From positions 16,969,174 to 17,033,173 of the forward strand of contig CM046853.1 of NCBI GenBank assembly GCA_025617745.1: 64,000 nucleotides of DNA. The letters run 5' to 3'. The stretch is from Heliocidaris erythrogramma (Eukaryota > Echinodermata > Echinoidea > Camarodonta > Echinometridae). Below are positions 11,860-25,164 of this stretch, piece after piece. A model generated the notes under the pieces. It saw nothing but the letters and a program-made list of their open reading frames with translations. It searched no databases and was not told where the DNA came from. Made by a program: the position numbers and the translations under genes. The stretch's first letter is position 1, and each line of letters starts with the position of its first letter.

Positions 11860-11912
11860 GAGAGCCAGGAGGGCATTATCTCTGTGTTATGACTTAATGC
11901 CCTTTTGCTCTC
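11860..11912. mobile_element. Dispersed hairpin family, copy 3
   Basis: This is the counterpart of copy 2 in the second 381-bp unit. The left arm carries one extra change (CAGGAGGGC instead of CAGAAGGGC); the right arm is at 11895-11912. It arose by the tandem duplication, not by a separate insertion. Confidence 0.8.
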
Positions 11913-12067
11913 AGCAGACAATATTTTGTTGTCATTATAAGCAGCTAACAAAATCAGCTCCATAAACTGATGGCTTAATCTTAGTTGTTGTTTGATGTCT
12001 ATCTGACCACTGGTGACAATTTGTTTACATCTAGTATTGCCAGGGGATAAGTGCAAAAGGAATTCCC

Positions 12068-15000
12068 AAGTCCAGACTAATTTTTTTCCTTCCAGATCTA
12101 AGGAGTTTGGCAGATATTGTGATTGTGGCGCAGGTCATAAAAGTGAGTGTTTAGTCTGATGAGGAATTCCTTTTGATCGATTATGATTGAATCTGCATAT
12201 TGCATCTCCCTTTCCCATGCTAGGAGGGGTGTAGCCAGAAGAATACAGGCAAAGGGGGAAGCATATATGTGGCCAGTTGTACTCTGGTGAGAAACATTCT
12301 TCATGTTTAGAAAAAAGGCATTACTTTCTAGAGAGTTACCCTTCTCTCCTCAAAGAGGGAGTAAATCATTTGCCGAACTAGTAATACATTTATAAATGAA
12401 TGTCATCTCTTTCCTTGCATTGTGGTTGTGATTTGAATCAATCTGTTGGTGTTAGGAAAAGAAATTAGATTTCATAACATGATCTGTTACAGTTCCATAG
12501 ATTGTCTAAATCGTCATTAGACATTGGTTTTGTTTACTCATTGGGAGAAAGGATACAGGGTAAAGCCGAGGAAGATGAAGATGGTACTTCCCCCATCCCC
12601 TGGGAAGATGCAATCCTGTCTCCATGCTGGATACTTGTCCTCATTTTGTCAACAAAGATATTCTTTATGACAGAGTGACCCCGATCTCAAGCTGTCATCA
12701 GGGGGCCTAGATAGCCCTGGAACCCGTGTTCCATTTACTGCAACCTTGAACTCGATGCTGAGAAGATATCTCGGTTATAGGAATATGATTGCCACAATTT
12801 AACTCGCGATCAGTCTCCAGGCCAGGCAAGCCTGCCATGGCCATTGTCAATATCCTGAAAATGATGTTTCCAGAAACTGATTATGTTTGTGGTTTTTTTC
12901 AAACAGGGCAGAATAGAATAGGGAAGCTCAGATTCCATATGGAATTTTAAAAAGAGATTATTGACTTGCAATAATATTACTAAAGGTATGGTTCAGTTCT
13001 ACACAACACAACCATGCATCGATTTCATTTATTATTTAGAGTATAACTTACCTATTCTGTTGGATTGATTTCTAGCTAAATCAGAGTAACAATTGATAAC
13101 TTTAGGAAAGGCAAGAGGAGTTGATTCTGCCATTTTTTTTTTTAATGCTTTATCAGTTATGTATACAGCTAATTGGTAGAATTTTAACAATCATACAACT
13201 ATTCTATTTTATAAAACTGAGTATATTATGTTGACGAAAACTTTTTTCAGCTCATTTCGGAAGGATTTTACTTTACCTTTAAACCTTCGGAGATAATTCT
13301 TTCCACTCTCTCCACATGCACAGGCTCATACTGGTCAGTGGCGTCAGCGGGGTGTTTTAACACCAAATAACACCAAAAGGGGGTGGGGGGGGGTTGTTTG
13401 AACACCTAAAACATTAGCAAACCCGTCACGTGAAGAACACACTATTCTAGGATCTTTCATGTCAGTTTTTCCCTATACGTGATGAGAATCAGGCTTATTT
13501 TCAAACGGAGATACCGCTGCAAAACATTCCAAAGTTCCAACTGCTTTTAATGTAGATAATAGTAAATGTAATATGTTAGCAAATATAGCCAAAATTGATA
13601 ACATAAAGGTTAGAATAGTGCATTTATATTTGTTTCCAAGGTTTCGGTAAAGGAATCTAAAGGACAAAAAGAAAAAGAAAGAAAAGAAAAAAAATATATT
13701 AGAATCTGTATGATTTGATAGGTATGAAGAGCTTCATATACATGTACATGTACAATTTAAAGCTTTCATTTAGCATGTGTTGAAAAGAACAAGTGTGTAT
13801 GGCTACAAAAAATGTGCATATGGAGCGATTGGACATTAACATAAAAGAGATAAGGCATTCCGGACCTTTTAAGGTTTATCTCTCCAGAGCTTTGCATACA
13901 AAACATGATATTTACCATAGAGCTTTAAGCCTGCACTACTTTTCCGCCATCTAATTTTGATATTTTTGTCCATGAAGTGCTTTTATCTCTAGGATGAAAG
14001 TATTTGTCTCGAGGTATGGTATGCAAAGAAGTTTTAAGAGAAGGTTTGACAACATATTAGAATGGACAGTGCAGATTTGGAATTAAGACTTCCATAAGAT
14101 TCCTCTTTCTTGTCGTACTTGTGTTAGACTACATTCACTGTGCTGTATTGGCTGCCATTATGTGTCTATAAAACATATGTATTTTAATTAGAAATTGACA
14201 TTGTTGCTTTACCGAGAGAGAATGGGTTGAGCTAGAGGGTACTTTAGGTGTGATTCAACCAATTCATATGAATCATCTTAAATCAATTTTTGAGAGCATG
14301 AATTGGTGAGGAAGAATGGGGGTCTCGAGACTGAGAAGAAGGTGCATGGCTGTATTTAGTATGTACTGCAGGCATGGGTGAGTCACGTCTATTGTAAACA
14401 CTGCAAGACACAGAAACAGGCAAACATTTAAGGGTGCCAACATGCTGTTTGAATGATGTAATGGAGTAAAATAATGAGGGAAATAAAATTATCTCTATTT
14501 TCGTGACAATTTAATGATTCATCGAGTCAAGATCACTTGTGTCTATTTCTTGAAGAAATTTCACCCTTCATCTTCACAGATATACCCTTGTATTGATTGC
14601 AAGAATGTAATTGGCCAATTAGCTGAAATCATTTCCAGATGCCGTCAGGTGATTTAACCAGGATTAGGGGTTAAAGTTCAAGGGCAAAAGGTCAGTTTCA
14701 TTGGCCCAAGGAGGGATATGGCTTCAATTCCTTACACCAAAGGAATTTGTGGTGTATAATATATATTTTTATTGGGGGGGGGGGATATTTTCATACTTCA
14801 GGTGTTCAGTTTTATTTTTTTTATCTCCTTGTCTTAAGACTCAATCTCAGAATTTAATACCATTGTCAAAATTTAAAATGTGCTTAAAGATTATAAATGT
14901 CCAAAATGTATTCTATTTATATTCTCAATAAGAGTTACTTTAGCACACAAACTTTTAGCTGCCAGTTACATTTATGACAGTTCAAATTTATTTAATAAAT

Positions 15001-18000
15001 GAATCAAGTGTGCAAAATAATTTTTTTAATGAAGATTAATAAACTATGTTTGTGGAAGGAGCACTGTCTTTAGATCATTTCTAGTGGTGAAGGACAGAGC
15101 TTGAGGTGTGAGGAGGAAGGGAAGTAGGGTGGTTTAAGCCATAATAGCTCTATTCCTAGAGGTGTTGTTTAGTGGTTCACTTCATGTGTTGATAAACTTA
15201 TGGTTTATGAGCATTTTCCCCTATTACTTTTGATATTGAATAGGAGGGGTGAGGATGCCCATGGAAGAGAGAGAGAGAGAGGGGGGGGGGGGAGAAAGAG
15301 ATGGTAAAGGGGAAAGTCCCTGATATGATAAACAGTAGGCTGAGGCTTAACTATGACATATGAGCCTGCAGGGATTGCCATTGGCATTCTTTTGTGATGA
15401 AGTGTGAAAGTATGTTTTGTATACATCTCCTTCCAAGTCATGGCTTATGAACTGAGTATATCTTCATTGACATGTTCAAGGCTTAAGCAGTTGTAGGAAA
15501 CAAATATTGAATAGTTTATAGTAAAGCGGTAGTAGCAGTATTGTCTGTACGATGTGGTATGATTTAAACCACAGAGATGGGGCTTTTGAGTCACCCAATT
15601 GGCATGAAAATTAACTCTTCATTATTTATTTCTTTGTAGAAATATATGTAGGGCAAAGGATGCATGGCTTTCTAAATATATCATTTATAGTAGTTTTGTT
15701 GAATAAACAGAGTGTTGGTCAGCTTAAAAAACAACGACTTTGTTTGAAGATCCAAGAGGAGAGGAAAATCTAGAAATGATGTGGAAATGAAGGTGTAGTT
15801 CAAATGTCAATTTGGAGGACCAATTTGAAATTTATTATTCTTCAAAGAATGTTAAGAATTACAAGATCTAGATGGAAAATTCTTATGAGCTATATATCTG
15901 TATTCCTTTTTTCTTCTTTTACAATTATTTGATAAGCCATATGCCTTCCACGTATTGTTTGTTAACACAGGAAGATAGTATGTTTGTGAGATCATGCCTA
16001 TACTTCTGTTTGAAGATCATTCACAAAGATTACAAGCTATCTTTTTCCAGGTGTGGGTGGACAGTGCGAATCGAAATCAAGTGACAAATTCTTTCAAACT
16101 TGATTCATGAATTCATTTATGTCAGGATATGTATGATAAAAAGGGGTGTGCAATATATAAAGCCACCATTTTGTACAGGATAGATGCTGCTCACATTGAT
16201 GTCAATATTCAGTATGTGGAAGATCAATTATGCATTCTTTGTGACTTCTAAGGCAGGATTCCTTTATCCAGTCTACCGATCAATTTTGTTCCTTCTTTCC
16301 CTTTCCGATTGTTAATGTGCGCTAGTATTCAGATGGGAAACATTTATCGTCTAGCTACATGTGTATCATTTGGATCTGTGACCATAAATCAACGTGTTTA
16401 TCTCTGACAGTATTGGGCCAATGTGTGAAGAAGGTATGCTGAAAGTGCTTGACATTTTTAACCCCAGCCTTTTGAGTCGGGTGGCCCAAACTCCATCAGA
16501 ATGTAACCACATTTCTCCATTGTCCCTTCCACACCCACTTGACACGTTACTTTGTGCGGCATTGGCTCGGCAATTTATTCTCAAACTCAATCACAAAAGA
16601 GAAATAGAAATAGTGAGGGAAGAAGAAGGAGAGAGAGAGAGAGATTGCGAAGAAGAAACGGATCGAACAAACAAGAATAGCCGGAGAAATAAATAGGGCA
16701 AGAGTGACGGATTAGCTTATATGCGTTAAAGGTGAATCCTAGTTTTTAAGGCAAATTGCATCAGACCTGACAATTTGCTTTGAGATGCTTAACTTTGGTG
16801 TCAAAAATTTCTTGTTCATTACCAGAGGCTAGAAGGGTAGAATTTCAAGACATAACAAGTTTCAAATGTCAGGTTTTTAACCCAGAATACGCAATGATTA
16901 ATTTAACTTTGTTGTGAATAGTTATTAACCTGACACTCAAACTGTAAACCTATATTTTTTTTTTAGTAATTTAAATAACCATTTTGTTATTGTAATTTGC
17001 TGAGGATGTAATGGTGTATGAAAAATTCAAAATAATTTGCATAATTTTGACAGTATGATATTCCCCATTTGAAACTTTTATAGTGGCATTTTAAAAAAAT
17101 TTGACATCAGCTACACACATCAAATAGTTTACTTTTGAAGATTGTTTTCTTTGTCATGCCTATGTAGGCAAACACAAAATTGATTGGAAAGCCTCATTCA
17201 AATAGGAAGTTGAAAGTATGAAAGCTGGAGGAAAGGTTGCTTTTAAATAAGCCAGAGATGAAAGAAACCACTCTGGAAGTTGTTCGAATAAAATATTAAT
17301 CCTTTAAGCAAACCTCGCACCTTCTAACACACAAGAGCCTTAAGACAGGCAGTCCAGCATGCATACGGTAGTTGTTTGGACCTGTCACCCAATGTGAATC
17401 CAAATGATTTATCAGTTCGATTTGAAAGGAAAGTTTGGGGGATGTATGCGCTGAGAATAGCTGGTGCGTGCACTTCTCCAAAGCTGCAGTCAAGTTTAAA
17501 TAGGTTACCCCACAAAAGCGCTTAACCCAGGCCCCCTTTTCTCCAACAATGATGCCACCAGAGGCTATTTACTGCCATTCCCGCTGTGTGAATAGCATTA
17601 TTGATTCAATTGTATCAGAAAATTTCCATCTATTTCTCTCTCTCTTTCTCTTTCTCTCTCACTCTTTCTCTTCCTATTTTCAACAATGCTCAAATTTCAA
17701 TTCTTTTCATCCTCATTCTACTTTCCAAAATGTATTTTCATAAATGAATGAATACACTGACTTCGATTCACGTTCCTAGTTGTGTAAATACATTTCTAAA
17801 GCACAGTAGTTTCATATTTATTTTCATGCTTGTGATTCTATGAACAGAATTAATTTTATTTTTATATATTATTTAATTCATTACCTTTAAGACTGGCGTT
17901 TTCACAGATATCTTCTCCATGCATTTAGTGATCAACAATACTTGGTTCAGATCAATACAGTGAGATATTTCAGTATCTCCCTTAAAGCTAATCTTATCCA

Positions 18001-18733
18001 TCCATCTGTATGCAAGCTCATCTTGCCTGTTCATCTGTTGCTGTTTTTCTGCCTGTCTCACCCATCTTGATGTCTTATCCTTGGTAGAGCAATTTGAATT
18101 TCTCTTTTCGTCTTAGGCATTCCGTCTTCTTGCTTTAAGCTTAACCCCTTCGGTGTCAAAAAGTTTTTGAACGAATATCTTAATTGAGCTTTGAAGAGTT
18201 AACTTAACTTCTCCTTAGTTCCATCGTTCGATTGGGTAGAAATATAGTCTGTTGGAATAAACTACAACATTTTAGGTACCTGTTTCTGTTTTTACTCACC
18301 TCACATTGTTCAACTAAAAGATTCTTGGGCGGGATTTGCCCCCAACGGCACGGAAGGAGTATAAATACCCATCGGGTCTCACAATAACCTAAAAAGCTGG
18401 CACCTCTTTCATCAATACAATTAAACTTTGAACATTCATGTAGACTATAAATACGGCACGTGCATGACATAGGATATGTAAGGGGAACAAATATGAAATG
18501 TAGATGGTAAGATTTTCGTGTATGAACAGTTGCTCTAGGATGCAGGGGGTTAATTTTTGTTTGCTAATGCCTTAAGTTATAGATCGATCCCATTGCAGAT
18601 GAAATTGATTGCATCATGAATGTGCTGGCCTGGTATTTGACTTCTCGGAATGGTGTCCCTCGGCGCATAGATGCACCCCGACCCTGACTGCAAATGCACC
18701 ATAATTGTTCATACTTCGTACTTTGCTGATCAC
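12068..18733. other. AT-rich region without supported genes
   Basis: No exon or RNA gene is recognised. Visible items are T, G and A/G runs (13133-13144, 13381-13394, 13663-13699), a poly-G near 14774-14786, a GA/G tract at 15265-15292, a GA tract near 16628-16643 and a CT tract near 17633-17671. The pieces at 12580-12860 and 16380-16600 are less AT-rich and more complex than the flanks and might be conserved elements; I cannot tell from one sequence. Confidence 0.55.
15265..15292. repeat. (GA)n followed by poly-G
   Basis: Eight GA units run directly into a run of about 12 G. Confidence 0.9.
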
Positions 18734-18787
18734 GAGAGCCAAAAGGGTGTTACACCTATGTAAAATATGAGTTGATGCCTTTCTGGC
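18734..18787. mobile_element. Dispersed hairpin family, copy 4 (degenerate)
   Basis: GAGAGCCAAAAGGGTGTTA (18734-18752) faces TGATGCCTTTCTGGC (18773-18787). The arms still pair with several mismatches and match the family consensus GAGAGCCAGAAGGGCATTA. Confidence 0.55.
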
Positions 18788-18833
18788 AAAAGAAATGCAA
18801 CTCACTTGAAGATTCCATGGAATACATAGCCTA

Positions 18834-18846
18834 CCCCCCCCCCCCC
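18834..18846. repeat. Poly-C tract
   Basis: Thirteen consecutive C. Confidence 0.95.
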
Positions 18847-19599
18847 TCCCTGAAAAAAGGCCAAGAAAGGTTTGTGCTTATTTTCACAGTGCTTTGCTTT
18901 TTGCTTCTTGAATTTTGAGTATCATATTTGTTATTTCCATCTTTTGTGATCAATGGTATTTTGTATTCAGAATATAAAGCATGCCTTAGAAGATGCCCAC
19001 TTTTAACCTGTATTTTGCTAACTCCTATAGAATGAAATCATCATGTTTTTTTCAAAAATTTAAGATTCCCAGCACCCCTCCTATATCAAAATTCTCAATC
19101 CTTCTCTGAGGTCCTTCTTATTCCAAAAGTAATGATAATTTGACTGATTGCAATAATTATCTTAAAGCATCAACATTACATGCAAACACCATATGCTCAT
19201 AAATAATGTACAGAATTAGTCTTATATCGTCAAGTGCGCTACAGTTGTAGATATGTTAATGTGCTACTGTAAATGAACCGATGCTATGCAAATTCTTCAT
19301 GCGCTTGACATTTAAAAAGCCGCCACAGCTATGGCCAAAAGCAACCGGAGAACATGCACTTGGCCGGCTCATGGGAAGAAAGAAGAGTTATGAGGTAGCC
19401 AAGAGGGGCAGGAAGGAATGGAATAATGAAATTGTGCCAGCCTTGCCAGGCAAGAAGACACTTGCCAGAGAGGCAATATCGTGGATCTTGACGAGTTGAA
19501 ATCTTGAAGCTGGGATCACGCTGGAGTGTCAGGGATGAAGACTTATGTAAGTTTTAGGTCATGCACCAAAACATGACAGAAACAGTAATTCTGTCACTG

Positions 19600-20400
19600 G
19601 ATCTTGTTTTGTTGAAGAGGGGCGGACGGAGAAGTGGAGCCAACGGACACAAAAGTGTGATAAAGAAGGCTAGGATTTCACTAGTGGTCTTTGAAATTGT
19701 ATGGAGACACCCTGGCACTCGGTGGTAATTAATGACCACTACATGCCCGTGGCTAGAGTCCATTTGTGACGCGCCTTCATGAATGCCAAATCAAATAAGG
19801 GCATCGGCGTAGACCCAGTTTATCGATGGGTACAGTGAGGGATGTTGTTGTGTGGGGGAGACGAAGAAGTTTGGGGGCAGAAGGGAGCTTGCGAACAGAG
19901 CCCCATGAGCATGGGGTGTGGATTAGTTACCCCCCTCGCTAAACAGGTGACGGAGGTGCGCAGACTTGCATTGTGCGATCGCACCTAGGGCAGCGGCTGT
20001 GTGTCACTTTCCGCGCCTCCAAAATAGCCCTCTGCCCCGGCGCCGGCCTGGCTGGCTCGCCCTTTGAAACAGAGAGGGAAAAAGCGGCGTATTTACCATA
20101 TCGACCAGGATAGTGTGTCGCGCTGGGAGTGGCAACGTAATCGCACGATGCTCGTTTTTTATGTGAACGAGAAGTCGTTGAACCTGTGAAGATGGCTGTT
20201 GATCAAGAGAAGAGAATATGGGGCAGTCCTCCCGGCGGTGATGGGTTACCTAGATGCGATGTCGTCTTGAAGGAGAGCGTTAGAAGACGCGGACAAGGAT
20301 GACGAACAAGCGAAGAAAAGCGAAGAGATGAAAACCCTAGACACGTAACCTGCCGCTTTACCAGGTCATTGACTTGAACGCACAACCTGATATTCCCATC
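19600..20400. promoter_or_regulatory. CpG-rich block, candidate promoter or enhancer
   Basis: This stretch is far richer in G+C and CpG than its flanks, with many CG words (for example GCGCC, CGGCG, GTCGCGC) and a perfect 12-bp palindrome, GTGCGATCGCAC (19973-19984). It ends sharply in AT-rich DNA. An ATG in a good start context (A at -3, G at +4) at 20192 opens a 36-codon frame that stops at 20302. There is no obvious TATA box or domain. It could be a 5' exon and promoter, an enhancer or a conserved element of a nearby gene. The composition is seen; the function is inferred. Confidence 0.35.
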
Positions 20401-20686
20401 TCGGCAGCCAGGCCTGCCAGACGTTGTCTCAGATTTACAAATTTATACGCAAATCTGCTTCATTTGCATATATTTGTCCCATCTTTCTCTTGTTTTGCAC
20501 GAACATGCTTCAGAAAAAAATATGAATGCTCTACTGTCATGCAAACTGCGTCAAGTGCCTATTTAGCCAGGAGACAGAAGTCACGTTGGTGAACATATTT
20601 CTTTCTAAACAAATTGCATTTCTCATAGTATTGTGAATTCAATTTTCAACAATAAACTAATGGCAACTGTCTCCACAAAGTGGATA

Positions 20687-20707
20687 TTTTTTTTTTTTTT
20701 TTTTTTT
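20687..20707. repeat. Poly-T tract
   Basis: Twenty-one consecutive T. Confidence 0.95.
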
Positions 20708-21344
20708 ACTTAATTTCTTATCTTTTTATCTATATTTTATGGTAATTGAATACAAATATAATCATCTTACCCATGCATGAGAAGGGCAGCTTTGTTAATG
20801 TGTTTATACAGAAATATGTCATTTCCAGGATTTGGTTGTTTATTTTTTCTTGCTGCATGTAGACATTTCCTTTTATATTTTTGCTTTTCTATAAACAACA
20901 AAAACCATCGCACACAATGTCAACTCTTTCACCATATGTGAAAATGTTTTTTACATATGAGTAAACAAGTTAAAATTGAAAGAAATGATTATATGTTTTG
21001 TTTTGGTGGAAAGGTGTGTGACATGCCTTTTGTGTTGTGAGAGATAAAAGAGTGTATAGTTAATATGGAAAAAAGAAAAGAGACATAAATGAGATGAGAT
21101 GAAAGCAAAAGAAAAATGGAATATATTTGCATAATGAGAGATTAACGGGTAGGGAGAGTTTAAGAAGTGACAGTAATTAGGAGGACATTGCCCTTACCCT
21201 CATGGAAAATAACAATCCATCCGCACTTCCACATGATCCTAGCTATGACTTCAAGCTATACCTTTCATAAGGGTGATGGATAGCCATGCAACAGCTTACT
21301 GATGAAAACATAATGAATCATCCCAAAGCAGATTATCACTCTTC

Positions 21345-21610
21345 ATTCCTCCCTCTTCATTGCTCTCCTGCTCTCTTCCTCTCTCTTTTCCCTCTCTTCC
21401 TCTCTCCTCTCATCCTCTCCCCTTTCTCTTCCTCCCTGTCTCCCCCTTTCCCTTCCTCTCTGTCTCCCCCTGTTCCTCCCCACTCTCACTTTCTCTTCTC
21501 TCTCTTTTCCATCCTCTCTCTCACTTTCTCTTCTCTCTCTTTTCCATCCTCTCTCTCTCTCCCTCTCTATCTCTTTCTCTCTTTATTCCGCCTTCTCTTC
21601 TGCTTCTTTT
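21345..21610. repeat. CT-rich tract with nested 35-bp duplication
   Basis: Nearly pure pyrimidine on the plus strand. A unit beginning TCACTTTCTCTTC at 21486 recurs at 21521, a 35-bp period. A CTGTCTCCCCCT unit is also repeated near 21437-21472. Long Leu/Ser/Pro frames here are translation of the repeat, not a gene. Confidence 0.9.
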
Positions 21611-23984
21611 TCCATACTTTTTCCTCTTCATCCATTTCACTCAATCCATCAATTACTGACCACCCCTCCCCTCTGTGAATAATTGAGAGGGTCGAGAGTG
21701 AGGACTTGAATGGCTGATGTAGAAAACTCAGACCTTAAGCATCTCTGCCCTCTTTCTTTTTTAACGGAAAATATCTAAGATGGGGGAAAAACAGGGGGAT
21801 ACCGTTCACATTACACCAGAAATTTCCTGATCACAACTTGACACACTCAGTTGGAGATGGCGTGTAAATGTTCCTTTCACACAAGGCCTGTGTATCACTG
21901 AAGACTGGAGTTGTCAGAGGGAACCAGCTTGGAAATCCCCTTGCTTTAACATCCCCAGAATTTTCCCATTTGCTTGAGGGGATAATGTTCAATATGTTGG
22001 CAATTCATGTGTGATCGCTTATGACATTTTTGGGTCGGAGTAACAAGCATCCTGTGGCTCGCTTCGTTATTTTTGGAGCGCTTGTGAAAATGGGAAATTG
22101 GCAAGAAAATAACCTACATTAAATTTACACAGTGTATCAAGCAATTTCATTTCATTTACTTTGAATGAATACTTGCATTTTCCTTTTGAAAAGAATTTTT
22201 TAAAGAATGTGACAATAATGAAAGGATTTGATTATTGAACCTGTGTGCATACGGGCTGTTTAAATTGCAAATACAGCGCAAGATTCTACTCAGTGCTAGA
22301 TACAAGGAAAGGATAAGATTCATGTGATTTAGTCCACTTTGAAAACAAATCATGAAACCATAATACTCTCTGAATATTGCTAAATGATGGCAATTTGTAC
22401 ATTAACGTGATGTTTGAACTAGATATAGCAATGTGTAGTTCATTTATATGCTTCACAAGATTTCTAAGAATTGATATATATTTCATGTAATTATAAATTC
22501 ATACAGACAATGGTTGGTGTTTATTTCACAGTAATGTTGTAGTTCCTATGGAAAATTTTTATAAATGTAATTTGGTGACAAAGTGAGAGTGCATTTATAA
22601 ACTTGAACTCCTATATGTGATATACATGTATGCCCAATGTACCTTTCGATTTTTATTTGCAGTCTCAAGCTGATTCACACATTAACGTTGTTTTGGACTT
22701 CCGTAAAAACTGATTGATTATAGTGTAAGATTGCAGGTGTACACTTGATTAATGTTTATTGCTGAAGGAATTTTGAAATCAATTTTAATCTGTTTGACTC
22801 ATTCAGCTTGATAATTCACAAATCCTGTCATGTTTTGTGTTGAAATAATTTTTGTTTTTGAAAGATTTTTTTTGGAGTGATTTTCAATGAGTCTTTTCTT
22901 GATTTATGCATAAGAAACTAACTTACTAGCCATTTTACTGCGTATATGAAATACATTTCCGAGGACCATTACAGACATTTCAAAGATATGGTTGTGGTCT
23001 ATTGATTGCTTTCTTTTTCCTAAAAAATGGCAAAGCATTGTGTATACGAAGAGATCAATGCATAGACCCTGTCACAATCTATAATTTAAAGGGTTCTATT
23101 AATTAGTGGAGAAATGACATTCCTGCTTTTCTAAGATCTACTTTAGATCACTCTGCTCTTTTATCTCTTGCTGCTGATGTACTTAAAAAGACTATTGCCA
23201 AAGAGCTTTTTTCTTAGTGATTTGTTGACTCCTTGCTTTTCATGTGAGGGCATATTTGATATTAATTCATATATACTTATTCTGTTTCTCAACTTTTGTG
23301 ATTGGTCCCTTGCCTATATAACTGCATCTTTTGAAACATTTTACTTAACATAAATATACTTTACTTTAATTTGTGTCATCCATCTGCACAAATGGTCTGT
23401 CATCTTACATTCATTTCCATGGCAGTACATTAGAACCGAAAAGTGCCACACACTGTCCAAATACAATCTATTATTATTACCCCTATGATAATATTTTGCT
23501 TTTCATCCCTTGTTTTTGGCTACTCCCTGAGACAAACTGAAAAGAAAAACACTCTGACGTCAGTCAAAGGCAAGGTGAGAGATGTCATTTATAGAATGAA
23601 AAGAAAGGAGGAAAAGGGAGAGAACGCATCGCATACATATCATGTGATGCGTGAAGAATATCTAATAAACAGTGCATGAAAAAAACTGTGTCATCCGTCA
23701 GGGAACAGATTTAGGGCATGGGTGCTTTCATGTCACTATCACAGTATAGCAGTGCTTATACTGCCTTTCAATGGAACCAGAAACAGAGGGAGAGAGACAC
23801 TGGGAGGGGCAAAAATAGAAATGTACAAATGGATCTATATAGCATGACAGTTCAACACCACTGATCCTTTGGCAAATTGGCAACAATATTTTCCTAAATG
23901 ACAGTTGTTCTGCTTCTGTCATTCTGTCTTTATCTCTGTCTCTCTCTTGAATCCGCGTATATTGGTTGCTTTCTTAGCCTGTCC

Positions 23985-24056
23985 GTCTCTCCCTCTCTTT
24001 CTCCTTCTCTCTCCCTCCTTTTCTTTCTCTTTCTCTCTCCCTCTTTTTCTTTCGTA
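23985..24056. repeat. CT-rich tract
   Basis: Alternating CTCTCC and TTTCTCTT pyrimidine runs. Confidence 0.85.
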
Positions 24057-25043
24057 GTAGAGCTCATTTTTTTTCCACTTCCTATTTCATCTCTAGAGTT
24101 CCATTCATATCCTTTTTTTCTCTCTTTCTATTCTCATATCTTCCAAATGCACTCAAATCACAAAATATATTAAAGATACCTGCACCAAATTCGCTAGAAT
24201 TGTACATCTGCAAAATTGTGATAACTCATTCACTAATACTGAAGTCTATAGATGGTTTCCACTGTACTGTACATGGCATATATTGTGGCTTTTTTCAGAC
24301 ATCATTCATATTGCATTGCTAGAGTGATATTGCGGTAGGTGACTGCAAAGTAGCCTCAAATATGTGTCCAGAATGAGGATGCAAAATACCACAAGAACCA
24401 CCGGTACAGGTTCATATTAGCGAATCTTGCGAACATATCTAGATCATACATACAACATTGGGATATTCCAAGCCCATTTGAACTTGGCTTTTCATTTGTT
24501 TTCTTATCTCTGATCTGCCATATATAGTCTTCTTCTTTGTTATATTAATGATGATCTATCTTTCAGTGAATATTTGTGTAAATAATCCTGTAAAAAATAT
24601 CTTTTCATAATACTTATGTCTGTCTCTGTATTCATATATATCTTGTATTGTAATACTGCTGGCATGAGGTTTTGGTGTTGGGTCTCCGTACAGATATGAA
24701 TTTGAAAAATATTTTGTCAGCCAGTTATGTTTAAATATTTGAGTGATAAAACCTGTCATTAGAGACCTCCAACTTCACATTCTGTTGTTCAACAAAGATG
24801 GCATAATGTATTTGGTATTTTGTATTGCAGCTATAAATGTTCTTCCATAGCTTCTCTCTTGCTGAATGTACTGTCAAGACTTTCCCTAAGAGTTCTTTTC
24901 CAACTACACACTTCATCTGACACTCAGTCTCCAGCCTTCTCTTTCCTTTACTGCCTATTTATAATCTCCCCTATTTCTCTCCTCTCACCTCAGTCTCAAT
25001 ACTTACTTTCCATTTCCCTACTCCCTTTCATTTCTATCTATCA

Positions 25044-25047
25044 CTCC

Positions 25048-25082
<35 letters not shown>

Positions 25083-25164
25083 CTCTCGAACTCTCGAACT
25101 CTCTCTCCTTATTCTCTCTCTCTAACTCACTCTCTCTCTCTTTCGCTCGCTTGCTCTCCCTCTC
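25044..25164. repeat. (CT)n tract
   Basis: Long CT dinucleotide runs, with a few CGAACT interruptions near 25087-25101. Confidence 0.9.

Larger units (their letters stand above)
11306..12067. repeat. Two-copy 381-bp tandem duplication
   Basis: CCACAAGAAATCTATG starts at 11306 and again at 11687, and the following 381 bp are nearly identical, with only scattered substitutions and a small indel near 11468/11849. The second copy ends near 12067. Each copy carries one member of the dispersed hairpin family. A minus-strand frame of 71-75 codons stays open in both copies. It crosses the hairpin and shows no domain, so I do not call it a gene. Confidence 0.95.

Noticed and set aside
11461..12056. 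Near-identical 71- and 75-codon minus-strand frames
   Set aside because: Their similarity is explained by the 381-bp tandem duplication, and both run through a mobile hairpin.
13336..13352. CAGTGGCGTCAGCGGGG, resembling a hAT element end
   Set aside because: No matching opposite end or 8-bp target duplication was found nearby.
18360..18367. TATAAATA box-like word
   Set aside because: AT-rich DNA yields many such words, and no transcript start or exon follows within a useful distance.
19286..21132. Three octamer words (ATGCAAAT or reverse) at 19286, 20462 and 21125
   Set aside because: The same word also occurs near 17035, 29038, 33806 and 57219, so it is at about background level in this AT-rich window.
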